From Oligoflexia bacterium (GTDB lineage Bacteria > Bdellovibrionota_G > JANQFH01): a stretch of DNA of 64,000 nt. Within the stretch, counting starts at the first letter, position 1, and every line of letters begins with the position of its first letter. A model generated the notes under the pieces. It ran no database searches, was not told where the DNA came from, and was given only the letters and a program-made list of their open reading frames with translations. The stretch covers positions 62,001 through 126,000 of the forward strand of contig JANQFH010000049.1 in NCBI GenBank assembly GCA_028277945.1, given 5' to 3'. Shown here in pieces: positions 48,066-57,087 of the stretch. The position numbers and the translations under genes were made by a program.

Positions 48066-48108
48066 CTGGCTCATACAGCTGCATCGTAGATGCAGCTGTA
48101 TGAGCCAG
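48066..48108. repeat. Hairpin H3: 20-bp perfect arms, loop GTA, sharing the tRNA-Lys 3' terminus
   Basis: CTGGCTCATACAGCTGCATC-GTA-GATGCAGCTGTATGAGCCAG; right arm includes tRNA positions 48101-48108. Confidence 0.95.
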
Positions 48109-48174
48109 GAAGGATTCGAACCTTCGACCAACGGCTTAAAAGGCCGCTGCTCTACCAGACTGAGCTACTGGCCC
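48101..48174 (-). tRNA. tRNA-Lys (anticodon TTT), CCA not encoded
   Basis: Reverse complement GGGCCAGTAGCTCAGTCTGGTAGAGCAGCGGCCTTTTAAGCCGTTGGTCGAAGGTTCGAATCCTTCCTGGCTCA folds as a full cloverleaf; loop CTTTTAA. Confidence 0.96.
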
Positions 48175-48394
48175 ATACAACAGCTAAGCTTGGTGCGAGG
48201 TTTGCCGTAGCAGGGTTCTAGTGCGGAGTCAAGCGAGAACTGGCTGGATTTATTGGCCTTTAGCGCGTTCGCCGACAACGACTGCAAGGTTGATTTGTAG
48301 GGCTTATGTGTACTATCTTAGCTAAACAGCAAAGCAACAACAGCGCTCACCCCTAAACTCCCAACTCGAGGCCTAAGGCCAAAGGATTGTAACG

Positions 48395-48871
48395 ATGGCG
48401 CAGGAACGTGTGCCCATGACAGTAGAAGGGAAAAAGCAGCTTGAAGCCGAGCTCAACCGGCTCAAGCGCGTGGAACGCCCAAAGGCAATCAAGGCGATTG
48501 CCGAGGCGCGAGCCCATGGGGACCTTTCAGAAAACGCGGAATACGATGCGGCAAAAAACCACCAAGGACACTTGGAAGCGAGGATTCGGGATCTCGAGGA
48601 TAAACTGTCGCGCGCTGAGGTTATACCGCCGGCCAACGGCAAACCCGAGCGGGTTACCTTTGGCGTGCAGGTTACGGTTGTTGATGTGGATTCAGAAAAG
48701 GAGAGCAGCTACCGCATCGTTGGCGAGCTGGAAGCGGATCCAGAAAACAACAGACTCTCCATCACCTCACCTATGGCACGAGCCTTTATTGGCAAAGAGG
48801 TGGGAGACGAAGTCACCCTGCGCACACCGGGTGGTGTGCGTAACTACGAAGTTGTCGATATTGACGCCTAG
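48395..48871 (+). CDS. greA: Transcription elongation factor GreA
   Basis: PMTVEGKKQLEAELNRLKRVERPKAIKAIAEARAHGDLSENAEYDAAKNHQG. Confidence 0.98.
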   Translation: MAQERVPMTVEGKKQLEAELNRLKRVERPKAIKAIAEARAHGDLSENAEYDAAKNHQGHLEARIRDLEDKLSRAEVIPPANGKPERVTFGVQVTVVDVDSEKESSYRIVGELEADPENNRLSITSPMARAFIGKEVGDEVTLRTPGGVRNYEVVDIDA

Positions 48872-48934
48872 AACTCGTTTTAAAACCCCAGTGAAACTCG
48901 CCATAAAGTCAGGAACTCAAACAGGGCAGCGGGT

Positions 48935-50485
48935 CTAGAGCTGGCGGTTGTAGGCGGCGCGCTCCAACTTCCATACCGGCACCCCACAGTAACGCTCACC
49001 CTCTGGACAAAAAGGCTTATCGCCCGTGCGCAAACGTTGGTAGCAGGGAGGTTTCATGTGCTGCATAAGACGAGGATGGATTTTGCTGATCTGTTCGATC
49101 TCTTCAATACTGGCGTTGTAGATCTCTTCTTGCGCATTAAAACAGGTACGCAGCTTCCACTTGTGAAAGAGGTTCAGTAAATCCCCGCTCTCAATAAAGC
49201 GCACGCACCATGCATTGGGTAGCAAGTAGAGCGCTGACTCATGCGGCTCCCCAAGATCGAGCAGCTGGTTGATGGCCGTGAAGGTCTCTGCCATGACACT
49301 TTGGTAGAATTCCTCTGCTGCTGGTGTGCGACGAATAAGCTCTGGCGTAATAAAATCAGGACTACCCAAGTAATGCGCCATCACCAAGGGTCGTGCTGCG
49401 GGAACCATACGATGGCGTTGGTCTTGCGAATCAGCGGTGTGGCTCAATCTCTTTTTAAAGGTGTAGTGGACGCTAAACATGGCACGACTGAGTTTAGAGA
49501 GCGTTGTCGTATTCAACGGCAGTGAAAGCGCCCGGTTGTTGGCGGGATCAAGCAGCAGTTCAATGGCATCGTCATCCTGCAGTTGAGCTTTAGTGATGCC
49601 AAAAACCGTACGCACGTTCTCAGCCAAGGTCGCCTCTGCCTTGGCGTTGTAATCTAAAAGCGTAGCGTACCTGCCTTGCATACTGGTGTCGAACTCTCTG
49701 ACAAAGCTCGCTGTAACATCGTCTTGCTGATGGAACTGAGAAAAGAGTTTGTATTCGTCGGTCTCTTCCAATGGTAGGGGGTCTACAAGTTCACGGGCAA
49801 AATCGGGATCTCGTGCACACACTGCCTCGACCATGGCGTTGACCAACTGACGTTGCTCCTGGGGCAGATCAAAAGCGTGGCACATATGGTGGTAGCGCAT
49901 TAGGGTCAAGGCGCTAATGGAGTGGTAGAGATAGGTGTGGGTTGCCACCGGCAGGATGTAACGCGCCACCTCCATGGCGCGTTTTTCAATCGCCTTTTGC
50001 CAACGCTCAGGGTGGTGCCTGCGCGCCTTAAAGATTGCAAAGTAAACCTCTGCAACCACAGGTTCTAGCATGCGGCGCAATTCCCTGTAGGCCTGCATCT
50101 GCCGTTGAATCGTGGCTAGATAGAGAGCCTCACCCCTCTCGCTTAAACTCGGCGTGTGAAAGCGCTGCGCTTTCACTTTGACATAGCGTTGGCTAACCTG
50201 CTCGGAGTTGTAGTAGGGATGGCTGTGCAAAAAGGCCCAGACACAGTGACGGGAGATGCCATCGATGGAGAAGACAAAGTTGGCATGTTGCCGGGTGGTA
50301 AGATGGCCTGCGGCTAGAGTGCTGGAGGCAATGCGGTGGCTAACTGCTTCGCGCTTTTCATCGCCGCGCACCTGCTCGGGAAGGATGATACCCTTAGAGG
50401 AGTAACAGGTGCGTGCTGAAGCCACAGCAAGATCATAGGGACGATCGTAGGCAGAGATGAGTTCGACTTGAAGCGGCTGCTGCAT
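48935..50485 (-). CDS. thyX: FAD-dependent thymidylate synthase, tandem-domain form
   Basis: 516 aa; HANFVFSIDGISRH...NSEQVSQRYVK in N-half and LSRAMFSVHYTFKKRLSHTADSQDQRHRMVPAARP in C-half. Confidence 0.85.
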   Translation of the reverse strand: MQQPLQVELISAYDRPYDLAVASARTCYSSKGIILPEQVRGDEKREAVSHRIASSTLAAGHLTTRQHANFVFSIDGISRHCVWAFLHSHPYYNSEQVSQRYVKVKAQRFHTPSLSERGEALYLATIQRQMQAYRELRRMLEPVVAEVYFAIFKARRHHPERWQKAIEKRAMEVARYILPVATHTYLYHSISALTLMRYHHMCHAFDLPQEQRQLVNAMVEAVCARDPDFARELVDPLPLEETDEYKLFSQFHQQDDVTASFVREFDTSMQGRYATLLDYNAKAEATLAENVRTVFGITKAQLQDDDAIELLLDPANNRALSLPLNTTTLSKLSRAMFSVHYTFKKRLSHTADSQDQRHRMVPAARPLVMAHYLGSPDFITPELIRRTPAAEEFYQSVMAETFTAINQLLDLGEPHESALYLLPNAWCVRFIESGDLLNLFHKWKLRTCFNAQEEIYNASIEEIEQISKIHPRLMQHMKPPCYQRLRTGDKPFCPEGERYCGVPVWKLERAAYNRQL

Positions 50486-50625
50486 GGTGATTGGCCATCA
50501 AACTAACTGGTTTGTCTACTCTAAGCAACGGTTACCGTATGGCAGCTCCCGCACACAGAGCTGCTACATTAGGCATATTTTTTGCTAAAATCTTATGGGT
50601 TCCATTTGATTGGACAGAATTGCCT

Positions 50626-51729
50626 ATGGCCAAAATAAAACCCTTTATTATCAAGCTACTAGCAGTAGCTCTTGTTATGAGCCCGCCGGCAATTGCGCAA
50701 GATTTGCCACCTGTTGAGGAAGTGCCAACGCTCGATAACATCGGCAAACGGGCGCAAGAAGGGGGAAGCGCTCTTAGCCTCATCTGCCAATATCTGGAAG
50801 CCAACCCTGACTCGGTGTCTGCAGAGGAAGTCCAACAACTCGTGCTGATCTTTGTGCTATTGATGGACTTTGTTCCCCTAAACGTTGTTCAACGCGAACT
50901 ACGAGCTCTCAACGAGTGTAGTGCCCCAGAGATGGCTCCCTTTCTCGAGGAAATCAAGAAAATGCTGCAGGGACGAAGTAGCAAATTGACTCGAACGCAG
51001 CCGACTATTCTTAAAATCAGAGAAGAAATCTTTCGCAAACTCAAAATAAATCCGACAGCTAAGATATCGTCTGGTCGAGATTATCGGTCGCTCCTACCCG
51101 AACCAGAGATACAACAGCGGGAAAGCTGTGGACCGCACGCCGTTGCTCCGATTGTATCCATGCTAGCTGGTTCAAGCGCCGAGGAGATAGATCCTGAAGC
51201 ACTCTATACCGACTACCTTAATAGCCCTTCTGTCGGGCCACTGCGAAAATTAGTGGGTGGTGTGCATCTGCCCACCCTTTTGTGGTATTTGCAAACCAAT
51301 CAGCAGATCAAAGATTACTATGTGATTCCGGTAAGACCCGTGCTATTGAGAGGCCACGAGTATGTAAATACCGAGCGACTGGCACAGCTGTCTCGATTCA
51401 CCAATCTTGGGCAAGACAAGCTCATCCAACGCATCCTCGACGCCCGACCAGAGTCACCCCTCTTACCAATTCTATGGCTTGATACCTACAAGAGTGAAGA
51501 AATTGGCCATGCCAAGGATGGAACACCATGGCTAGTTTATCATTATCAACAGGGTGGCATGGCCCATATCGTTGACATCGTAGGCTTTGGCACGGAAGCG
51601 CTCGATGGTAGACAAAGAGAGTACTTTATCGTGCGTGATTCCTTACTTGAAGGAGGTTACGCCTACGTTTCCATGGAAAACATCTTCGCGCGCATCATTC
51701 TGTTTGCTGTGATCGTCAGTGTTTATTGA
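50626..51729 (+). CDS. Secreted protein, possible papain-like cysteine peptidase fold
   Basis: Internal Met gives signal peptide MAKIKPFIIKLLAVALVMSPPAIAQ; QQRESCGPHAVAPIVSMLAG; GMAHIVDIVGFG; YFIVRDSL. Confidence 0.6.
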   Translation: MAKIKPFIIKLLAVALVMSPPAIAQDLPPVEEVPTLDNIGKRAQEGGSALSLICQYLEANPDSVSAEEVQQLVLIFVLLMDFVPLNVVQRELRALNECSAPEMAPFLEEIKKMLQGRSSKLTRTQPTILKIREEIFRKLKINPTAKISSGRDYRSLLPEPEIQQRESCGPHAVAPIVSMLAGSSAEEIDPEALYTDYLNSPSVGPLRKLVGGVHLPTLLWYLQTNQQIKDYYVIPVRPVLLRGHEYVNTERLAQLSRFTNLGQDKLIQRILDARPESPLLPILWLDTYKSEEIGHAKDGTPWLVYHYQQGGMAHIVDIVGFGTEALDGRQREYFIVRDSLLEGGYAYVSMENIFARIILFAVIVSVY

Positions 51730-51735
51730 TACCAC

Positions 51736-52506
51736 TCAAAGCTGGGCAACTTGTGGGTTTGTTGGCGGCGGTCCCTGCTCAAGCTCAACGGCCATGGGCT
51801 CGCGGTAATTCACGGCCAACCTCTTGAGAAAACGCGCCTTCTCTTCCGGCATGCCGGAGAGGCTGGCAATTTCAGCTGCGCGTATCCTACGAATCCAAGT
51901 CACTGAGGGAATGCCAATGGCGAAGAACTTGCGGATCTGCTCAACGTCCAGCTCCCGGCTAAAACACATCATGCGGTAGAAGCCGAGGATGTTACCAACG
52001 GCTCGCTGGCTACCACGAAGATCGAGAGAAAAAGCCTTGTTGACCTCCATATAAGAGCTCACCAGCTCTTGCAGCAGCGCCTCAGAGAGAGTACCAAAGT
52101 GCGTTGCCAGGATTCGAGTCAATACGGTTTTAAACTGCAGCAAGTTGGAAGTCTGTGAGAAGAGGTTTACCTTCTCTACCTTGTCGATGAGCGGGGTGAC
52201 GGTAAAATTGATAATCTCAAAGACTTCTCGATTATGAACGCCGTTAATCACCGCCTTAATGTAGCGGGTAACCGGACGCAGCACCTGTTGCATGATGGCC
52301 ATGAAGGTCTGCTGCATCTGTTCATAAGCAGGATCTTCGGCAGGTTCCACGGCTTCAACCTGCTCCGGCGCGGGAATGGCTTCGAGCTGTTCTGGAGTTA
52401 GATCGACGAGGAGTTCATCGACCTCTTGAATGAACTCCTCAAAGGAGCTCTCTGTCTCTTCAGCCTCAGTGGGAACACCTAAGAATTTGTCCACATCAGC
52501 AGCCAT
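51736..52506 (-). CDS. Hypothetical protein
   Basis: 256 aa ORF with acidic N-terminus; no recognised domain. Confidence 0.65.
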   Translation of the reverse strand: MAADVDKFLGVPTEAEETESSFEEFIQEVDELLVDLTPEQLEAIPAPEQVEAVEPAEDPAYEQMQQTFMAIMQQVLRPVTRYIKAVINGVHNREVFEIINFTVTPLIDKVEKVNLFSQTSNLLQFKTVLTRILATHFGTLSEALLQELVSSYMEVNKAFSLDLRGSQRAVGNILGFYRMMCFSRELDVEQIRKFFAIGIPSVTWIRRIRAAEIASLSGMPEEKARFLKRLAVNYREPMAVELEQGPPPTNPQVAQL

Positions 52507-52674
52507 GGTCTCAGGCCGCGTTGCGAAAATACAACAGGCCCACTAGGATGATAATGTATTGTATGTTATTGTCAAGATCTGCTTTTTTACATGGGGTTAA
52601 AGCTATACCCAAGGGCGAGTTCACCGTTGCCTTTGGCCACGCCTACCATTATAAGATTAGCGCAAAACTAAGGA

Positions 52675-53658
52675 GTGCCTATCATCGCCTATCCAACCCA
52701 TCGCGGACGCCGCTTGCGAGAGAACGCCTCGACGCGAGCCATGGTGCGTGAGACCCAGCTTCTCAAACAAGACCTCATCTATCCCCTTTTCGTCTGCGAG
52801 GGAGAGGGAATCCAAGAAGAGATCTCGGGTATGCCTGGACAGAAGCGCTTCTCGCTCGATCGATTGGTTGAAGAGGTGAAGCAGGTGGTCGATTGCGGCC
52901 TGGGTAGCGTCATCCTCTTTGGCATCCCAGAGAAAAAAGACAGCGTTGGCAGTGAAGCGTGGCGCGAAGATGGTATTGTGCAGCGGGCCATCCAGACCGT
53001 TAAGGAGATCAAGCGGGATATCTGCGTGGTCGGTGATGTCTGTCTGTGCCAGTACACCGAGCATGGTCACTGTGGGGTGGTACAAGGAGAGAGCGTTGAC
53101 AACGACAGCAGTTTGGAGCTGCTAACCCGGGTGGCAGTGAGTCAAGCCAAGGCGGGCGCGGATATCATCGCCCCTTCGGACATGATGGATGGTCGTATTG
53201 GCGCCATCCGTCAGGCTCTGGATGCGGCGGGTTTTGCGCAACTGCCGATTATGGCTTACGGTGCCAAGTACGCCTCGGCCTTTTACGGCCCCTTTCGCGA
53301 AGCCGCACAGAGCGCACCCAAGTTTGGCGACCGTCGCAGCTATCAGATGGATGTGGCAAATCGCCGCGAGGCGCTGCGCGAGCTTGCCCTCGACCTTGAA
53401 GAGGGCGCCGATATCCTCATGATTAAGCCGGCCCTCGCCTACCTTGATGTCATTGCCGCTGCCAGAGAGCGCTTTGATGTTCCCATTGCCGCATACAACG
53501 TCAGCGGTGAGTACGCCATGGTCTGCGCCGCCGCTGCCAACGGCTGGCTTGATCGTAGGGCAATCATTATGGAGACGCTCACCGCAATCAAAAGGGCTGG
53601 TGCGGATCTAATTCTTACTTACTTTGCCAAAGAGGTGGCAGCTGATCTGCCACAGTGA
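52675..53658 (+). CDS. hemB: Delta-aminolevulinic acid dehydratase (porphobilinogen synthase)
   Basis: [12 protein letters not shown] Zn-site; [45 protein letters not shown] start. Confidence 0.97.
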   Translation: MPIIAYPTHRGRRLRENASTRAMVRETQLLKQDLIYPLFVCEGEGIQEEISGMPGQKRFSLDRLVEEVKQVVDCGLGSVILFGIPEKKDSVGSEAWREDGIVQRAIQTVKEIKRDICVVGDVCLCQYTEHGHCGVVQGESVDNDSSLELLTRVAVSQAKAGADIIAPSDMMDGRIGAIRQALDAAGFAQLPIMAYGAKYASAFYGPFREAAQSAPKFGDRRSYQMDVANRREALRELALDLEEGADILMIKPALAYLDVIAAARERFDVPIAAYNVSGEYAMVCAAAANGWLDRRAIIMETLTAIKRAGADLILTYFAKEVAADLPQ

Positions 53659-53670
53659 TGGCAGACTGCT

Positions 53671-54984
53671 ATGATGAAAAATTTTATCAAGGTTTGCAAG
53701 CGGCCTTACTTTTGGATTCCGGTTGCTCTGGTTCTCATGATTGCGCTTGGGATCTTCCTGCACGGGTTGCGACAACAACAAGATCTACAACGTTTTGTCA
53801 ATTGCATTGAGACGCGCAAGCTTACAGATTGTCAGCCACCAGACCAACTACCGACAAACCGCATCGTAGAAAAGTCACTCACCGATGCCATTTACAAAAG
53901 AGCCGACAACATGCCAAACCAAGAGTCACTGCAGTTTTTACGGCAGCTACACAGCCTTTATCCCGCATTACCAGGCTTGGAGCAGAAACGCGTCGAATTC
54001 GAAGTAGTACAGCTCAGAAAGCTCTTTGCAGAGCATCAACCTGCTGCATTCACAGAGGGAGGGCGGCTCTTGGCGCAGTTTCCAAATAACCCCACGCTTC
54101 ATTATGAGCTTGGCCTGTTGCAACTACAACGATCGCCGCCAGCGTTGGTAGCTGCCACGAGCCACTTTGCTAATGCCATTGGATTCGATCAGGGCTTTCG
54201 TGACAAGGCGGTAATTTTGGAGACCATACCCCTGGCTTTGGCAGTGCTTAACCGCTCACAACTACAAAAGAACTTTAGCTTCATCGACGCCGACTACATT
54301 GAGAAGCTTGAGCTTTTTCTGCGGCAGCAGCTCTCAGACCATAACAACCCAAGAGTCCGCAGCAACGCCTTTACGCTGCTTGAGTTAGCAGGACGAGTCG
54401 ACGACGAAGAGACCTTTCAGCATCACTGGCTCAACCTGCTGAGCGGGACAACAAAGATGCCGCAGCTCTATCAAGAGGCGGTACTCTATTTCGAGAAGCT
54501 GGCAGAGAACTCAGGTGCAGCTGCAGAGCTTACACAACGGAAACTCGACTATAAATACTTTCCAGTCATCGACCAACTTCCTGATTACTACACCCGACAG
54601 ACTTTGCGCCTGTTACTCAAACACTTTCCAAAACAGACAAAGGCCTTTCTCAAGAAAAACCTGAGGAATCGTCAACAACATTGGCGTCGCAGTAACAGCT
54701 TCTATGCATTACAAGAGAGCAACCTTCTTGGTAACAACGAGGTCTACCGTTACCACAACATCAACCTTTCTCGACCTAGCTACCCAAACTTTACTGGATG
54801 GCTTGCTGATTCCATTGATTACTTTAGCCGTCGCGGTCGTAGTGGCAAACAGAAGTTACGCCAGCTGGCCGCACGGGTTGCCCGTCTACGTAGTCAGAGC
54901 AAGCGAGCAGGCAAGAAGGAAGCGGCAAAAGTCTATGCGGAGATCGAGAGCTATACGCGCAAAAAGATCGGCCGGCGAAACTAA
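53671..54984 (+). CDS. Membrane-anchored repeat-like hypothetical protein
   Basis: Single N-terminal TM; helical, TPR-like composition. Confidence 0.6.
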   Translation: MMKNFIKVCKRPYFWIPVALVLMIALGIFLHGLRQQQDLQRFVNCIETRKLTDCQPPDQLPTNRIVEKSLTDAIYKRADNMPNQESLQFLRQLHSLYPALPGLEQKRVEFEVVQLRKLFAEHQPAAFTEGGRLLAQFPNNPTLHYELGLLQLQRSPPALVAATSHFANAIGFDQGFRDKAVILETIPLALAVLNRSQLQKNFSFIDADYIEKLELFLRQQLSDHNNPRVRSNAFTLLELAGRVDDEETFQHHWLNLLSGTTKMPQLYQEAVLYFEKLAENSGAAAELTQRKLDYKYFPVIDQLPDYYTRQTLRLLLKHFPKQTKAFLKKNLRNRQQHWRRSNSFYALQESNLLGNNEVYRYHNINLSRPSYPNFTGWLADSIDYFSRRGRSGKQKLRQLAARVARLRSQSKRAGKKEAAKVYAEIESYTRKKIGRRN

Positions 54985-55063
54985 CAGAGCGACGTTGCTT
55001 TTTCCGACACATCGTCTATGATGCTCGCTGTGCTCTCTTCCGATTTAAGCGTTTGAAATTATT

Positions 55064-56746
55064 ATGAAAAAGTTGATCCAGTTTGCCCTATTTTTCGCCG
55101 TTATTATTCTATGTGCCATCCCACTTGGGGCGGAACGTGCCATTCCCCTGTTACCACCCGTCATTGCCATTGGTTTCGCTTTTTTAACCAGGAATGTCAT
55201 TCTTTCGCTCTTCTGTGGCATCTATATAGGAGCACTCGCTTTAGTAGACTTCTACAGTATAGGTACGTTCGTTAAAGGACTTTTCACAGCAGTCGTTAAA
55301 ATCAGCGATGTATACCTATTAAAAGCGCTAATGGATCGTGACCACGCAGCCAATGTTCTTTTCCTTTTAGGAATTGGTGGCATGATTGGCGTGGCAACAC
55401 GTTCCGGTGGAATTGAGGGGATAGTCCTTAAGCTTTCACGACTCTCGAAGAACGCTGTTTGGACCCAGTTCGTCACTTGGCTCTTGGGGCTGGTGATCTT
55501 TGTCGACGACTACGCCAATACCCTTATCGTCGGCAATACCATGCGACCACTAGCCGACAAGCATCGTGTCTCCAGAGAGAAACTCTCCTTTATCGTCGAC
55601 GCGACGGCTGCTCCCGTAGTATCGCTTTTTGTCGTTTCTACTTGGATTGGCTATGAAGTGAATCTCATCCAGGATTCGTTGCAGGCTGCCGGCTTGGATC
55701 AAAGTGCCTACTTGCTCTTTCTCGATTCATTGCCCTATCGATTTTATGCTATTTTGTTGCTTGCGTTTATTGTTCTCTCGATCTTTATGAGACGAGACTT
55801 CGGTCCCATGCTAACTGCTGAGCAGCGTGCTCGCAAAACCGGCAAGACCCTGCGTCCAGGTTCAACACCACTCTCTAGCCGTGAGCTGACCGAGATGCAG
55901 GTGGATAAAGGCACACCTAAAAGGTGGTACAACGCTGCTATCCCCATTCTCGTTTTGGTGGGTACCGTCTTCGTCGGTCTCTACCTGGATGGCATGCACA
56001 GCCTAGCAAAAACCCTGGGTAACGACGCCGCAGAGCAGGCTGGGCTTCGTCAGATTATCGGCGCAGCTGATTCATTTCGAGTGCTTTTGTGTGCGGCACT
56101 GTTTTCATCTATTACTGGCATTGCTCTAGTTGTATTCCAAAAAATCTGTACACTACAAGCAGCTCTGGATGCCTGGATTGATGGAGTTAAATCGTTTGTT
56201 ATTGCTATTGTCATCCTTGTTCTGGCTTGGGCCCTTGCTAGTGTCATCGCCGATCTAAAAACAGCTGAGGTCCTCACAAACCTCACCATCGGCATTCTAA
56301 AACCCGCGCTATTTCCGCTTATCGTCTTTCTGCTCTCCTGGATTGTTGCTTTTGCTACTGGGACTTCGTGGGGAACCATGGCCATCCTCTTTCCACTGGT
56401 CATCCCACTTCTCACTAAACTTGCGGAAGCGTCTGCACTGCCCGCAGCTGAAATGAGCTACCTGCTTTCAGGAACCGTAGGTGCCATCCTCACCGGGGCG
56501 ATCTTTGGCGATCACATCTCACCCATCTCCGATACGACAGTTATGAGCTCGATGTTTTCCGCAGTCGACCACATGGACCACGTGCGCACGCAAATGCCTT
56601 ATGCGCTCTTTGTTGGCGGTGTGGCCGCCCTGCTTGGCTACCTGCCTGCAGGGTTTGGCTGGAATCCCTTTTTGTTACTGTTTATCTCTTTTCCTGTGAT
56701 CTGGTGGGTACTGTTTGTCTTTGGCAAGGATCCTGAGGCCAGCTAA
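55064..56746 (+). CDS. NhaC-family Na+/H+ antiporter
   Basis: Multi-TM; DDYANTLIVGNTMRPLADKHRVSREKLSFIVDATAAPV; GTSWGTMAILFPLVIPL; GDHISPISDTTVMSS. Confidence 0.9.
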   Translation: MKKLIQFALFFAVIILCAIPLGAERAIPLLPPVIAIGFAFLTRNVILSLFCGIYIGALALVDFYSIGTFVKGLFTAVVKISDVYLLKALMDRDHAANVLFLLGIGGMIGVATRSGGIEGIVLKLSRLSKNAVWTQFVTWLLGLVIFVDDYANTLIVGNTMRPLADKHRVSREKLSFIVDATAAPVVSLFVVSTWIGYEVNLIQDSLQAAGLDQSAYLLFLDSLPYRFYAILLLAFIVLSIFMRRDFGPMLTAEQRARKTGKTLRPGSTPLSSRELTEMQVDKGTPKRWYNAAIPILVLVGTVFVGLYLDGMHSLAKTLGNDAAEQAGLRQIIGAADSFRVLLCAALFSSITGIALVVFQKICTLQAALDAWIDGVKSFVIAIVILVLAWALASVIADLKTAEVLTNLTIGILKPALFPLIVFLLSWIVAFATGTSWGTMAILFPLVIPLLTKLAEASALPAAEMSYLLSGTVGAILTGAIFGDHISPISDTTVMSSMFSAVDHMDHVRTQMPYALFVGGVAALLGYLPAGFGWNPFLLLFISFPVIWWVLFVFGKDPEAS

Positions 56747-56752
56747 CAGACA

Positions 56753-57079
56753 CTACATGAGGTTGAGTTCGAGCTTGGCGGCCTCGGTCATCATCTCTTT
56801 GTTCCACGGCGGATCCCACACCACTTCCACCTGCGCTTGATTGACTTCCGCAAGCTCTTGGATACGCATCTGCACTTCCGGAGGCAGGGTCTCAGCTACA
56901 GGACAGGCAGGTGAGGTTAAAGTCATCTTAACTTGAACATTGGCATCGGCGTCAATGTCGATATCGTAGATCAAACCGAGATCGTAGATGTTGACCGGGA
57001 TTTCTGGGTCGTAACAGGCTTTCAAAGCTTCGATGATCTTCGTTTTAATCTCTTCTGCGGATATAGGCTTATCACTCAT
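56753..57079 (-). CDS. sufT: SUF-associated DUF59/MIP18-family Fe-S assembly protein (SufT-like)
   Basis: ACYDPEIPVNIYDLGLIYDIDID; MTLTSPACPVAE. Confidence 0.9.
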   Translation of the reverse strand: MSDKPISAEEIKTKIIEALKACYDPEIPVNIYDLGLIYDIDIDADANVQVKMTLTSPACPVAETLPPEVQMRIQELAEVNQAQVEVVWDPPWNKEMMTEAAKLELNLM

Positions 57080-57087
57080 AACTCTTC

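Larger units (their letters stand above)
45579..48099. mobile_element. Putative ~2.5 kb tRNA-Lys-associated mini-island without integrase
   Basis: Bracketed by 47-bp direct repeats of the tRNA-Lys 3' part, in the polarity expected for integration at the tRNA 3' end; cargo is LOG protein, GHKL ATPase, STAS-like protein. Confidence 0.5.

Noticed and set aside
45402-48108. CRISPR-like array
   Set aside because: The repeats are palindromes with variable stems, irregular spacing and no cas genes.
56050-56415. 121-aa minus-strand ORF
   Set aside because: Antisense to the NhaC-like transporter; shadow ORF.
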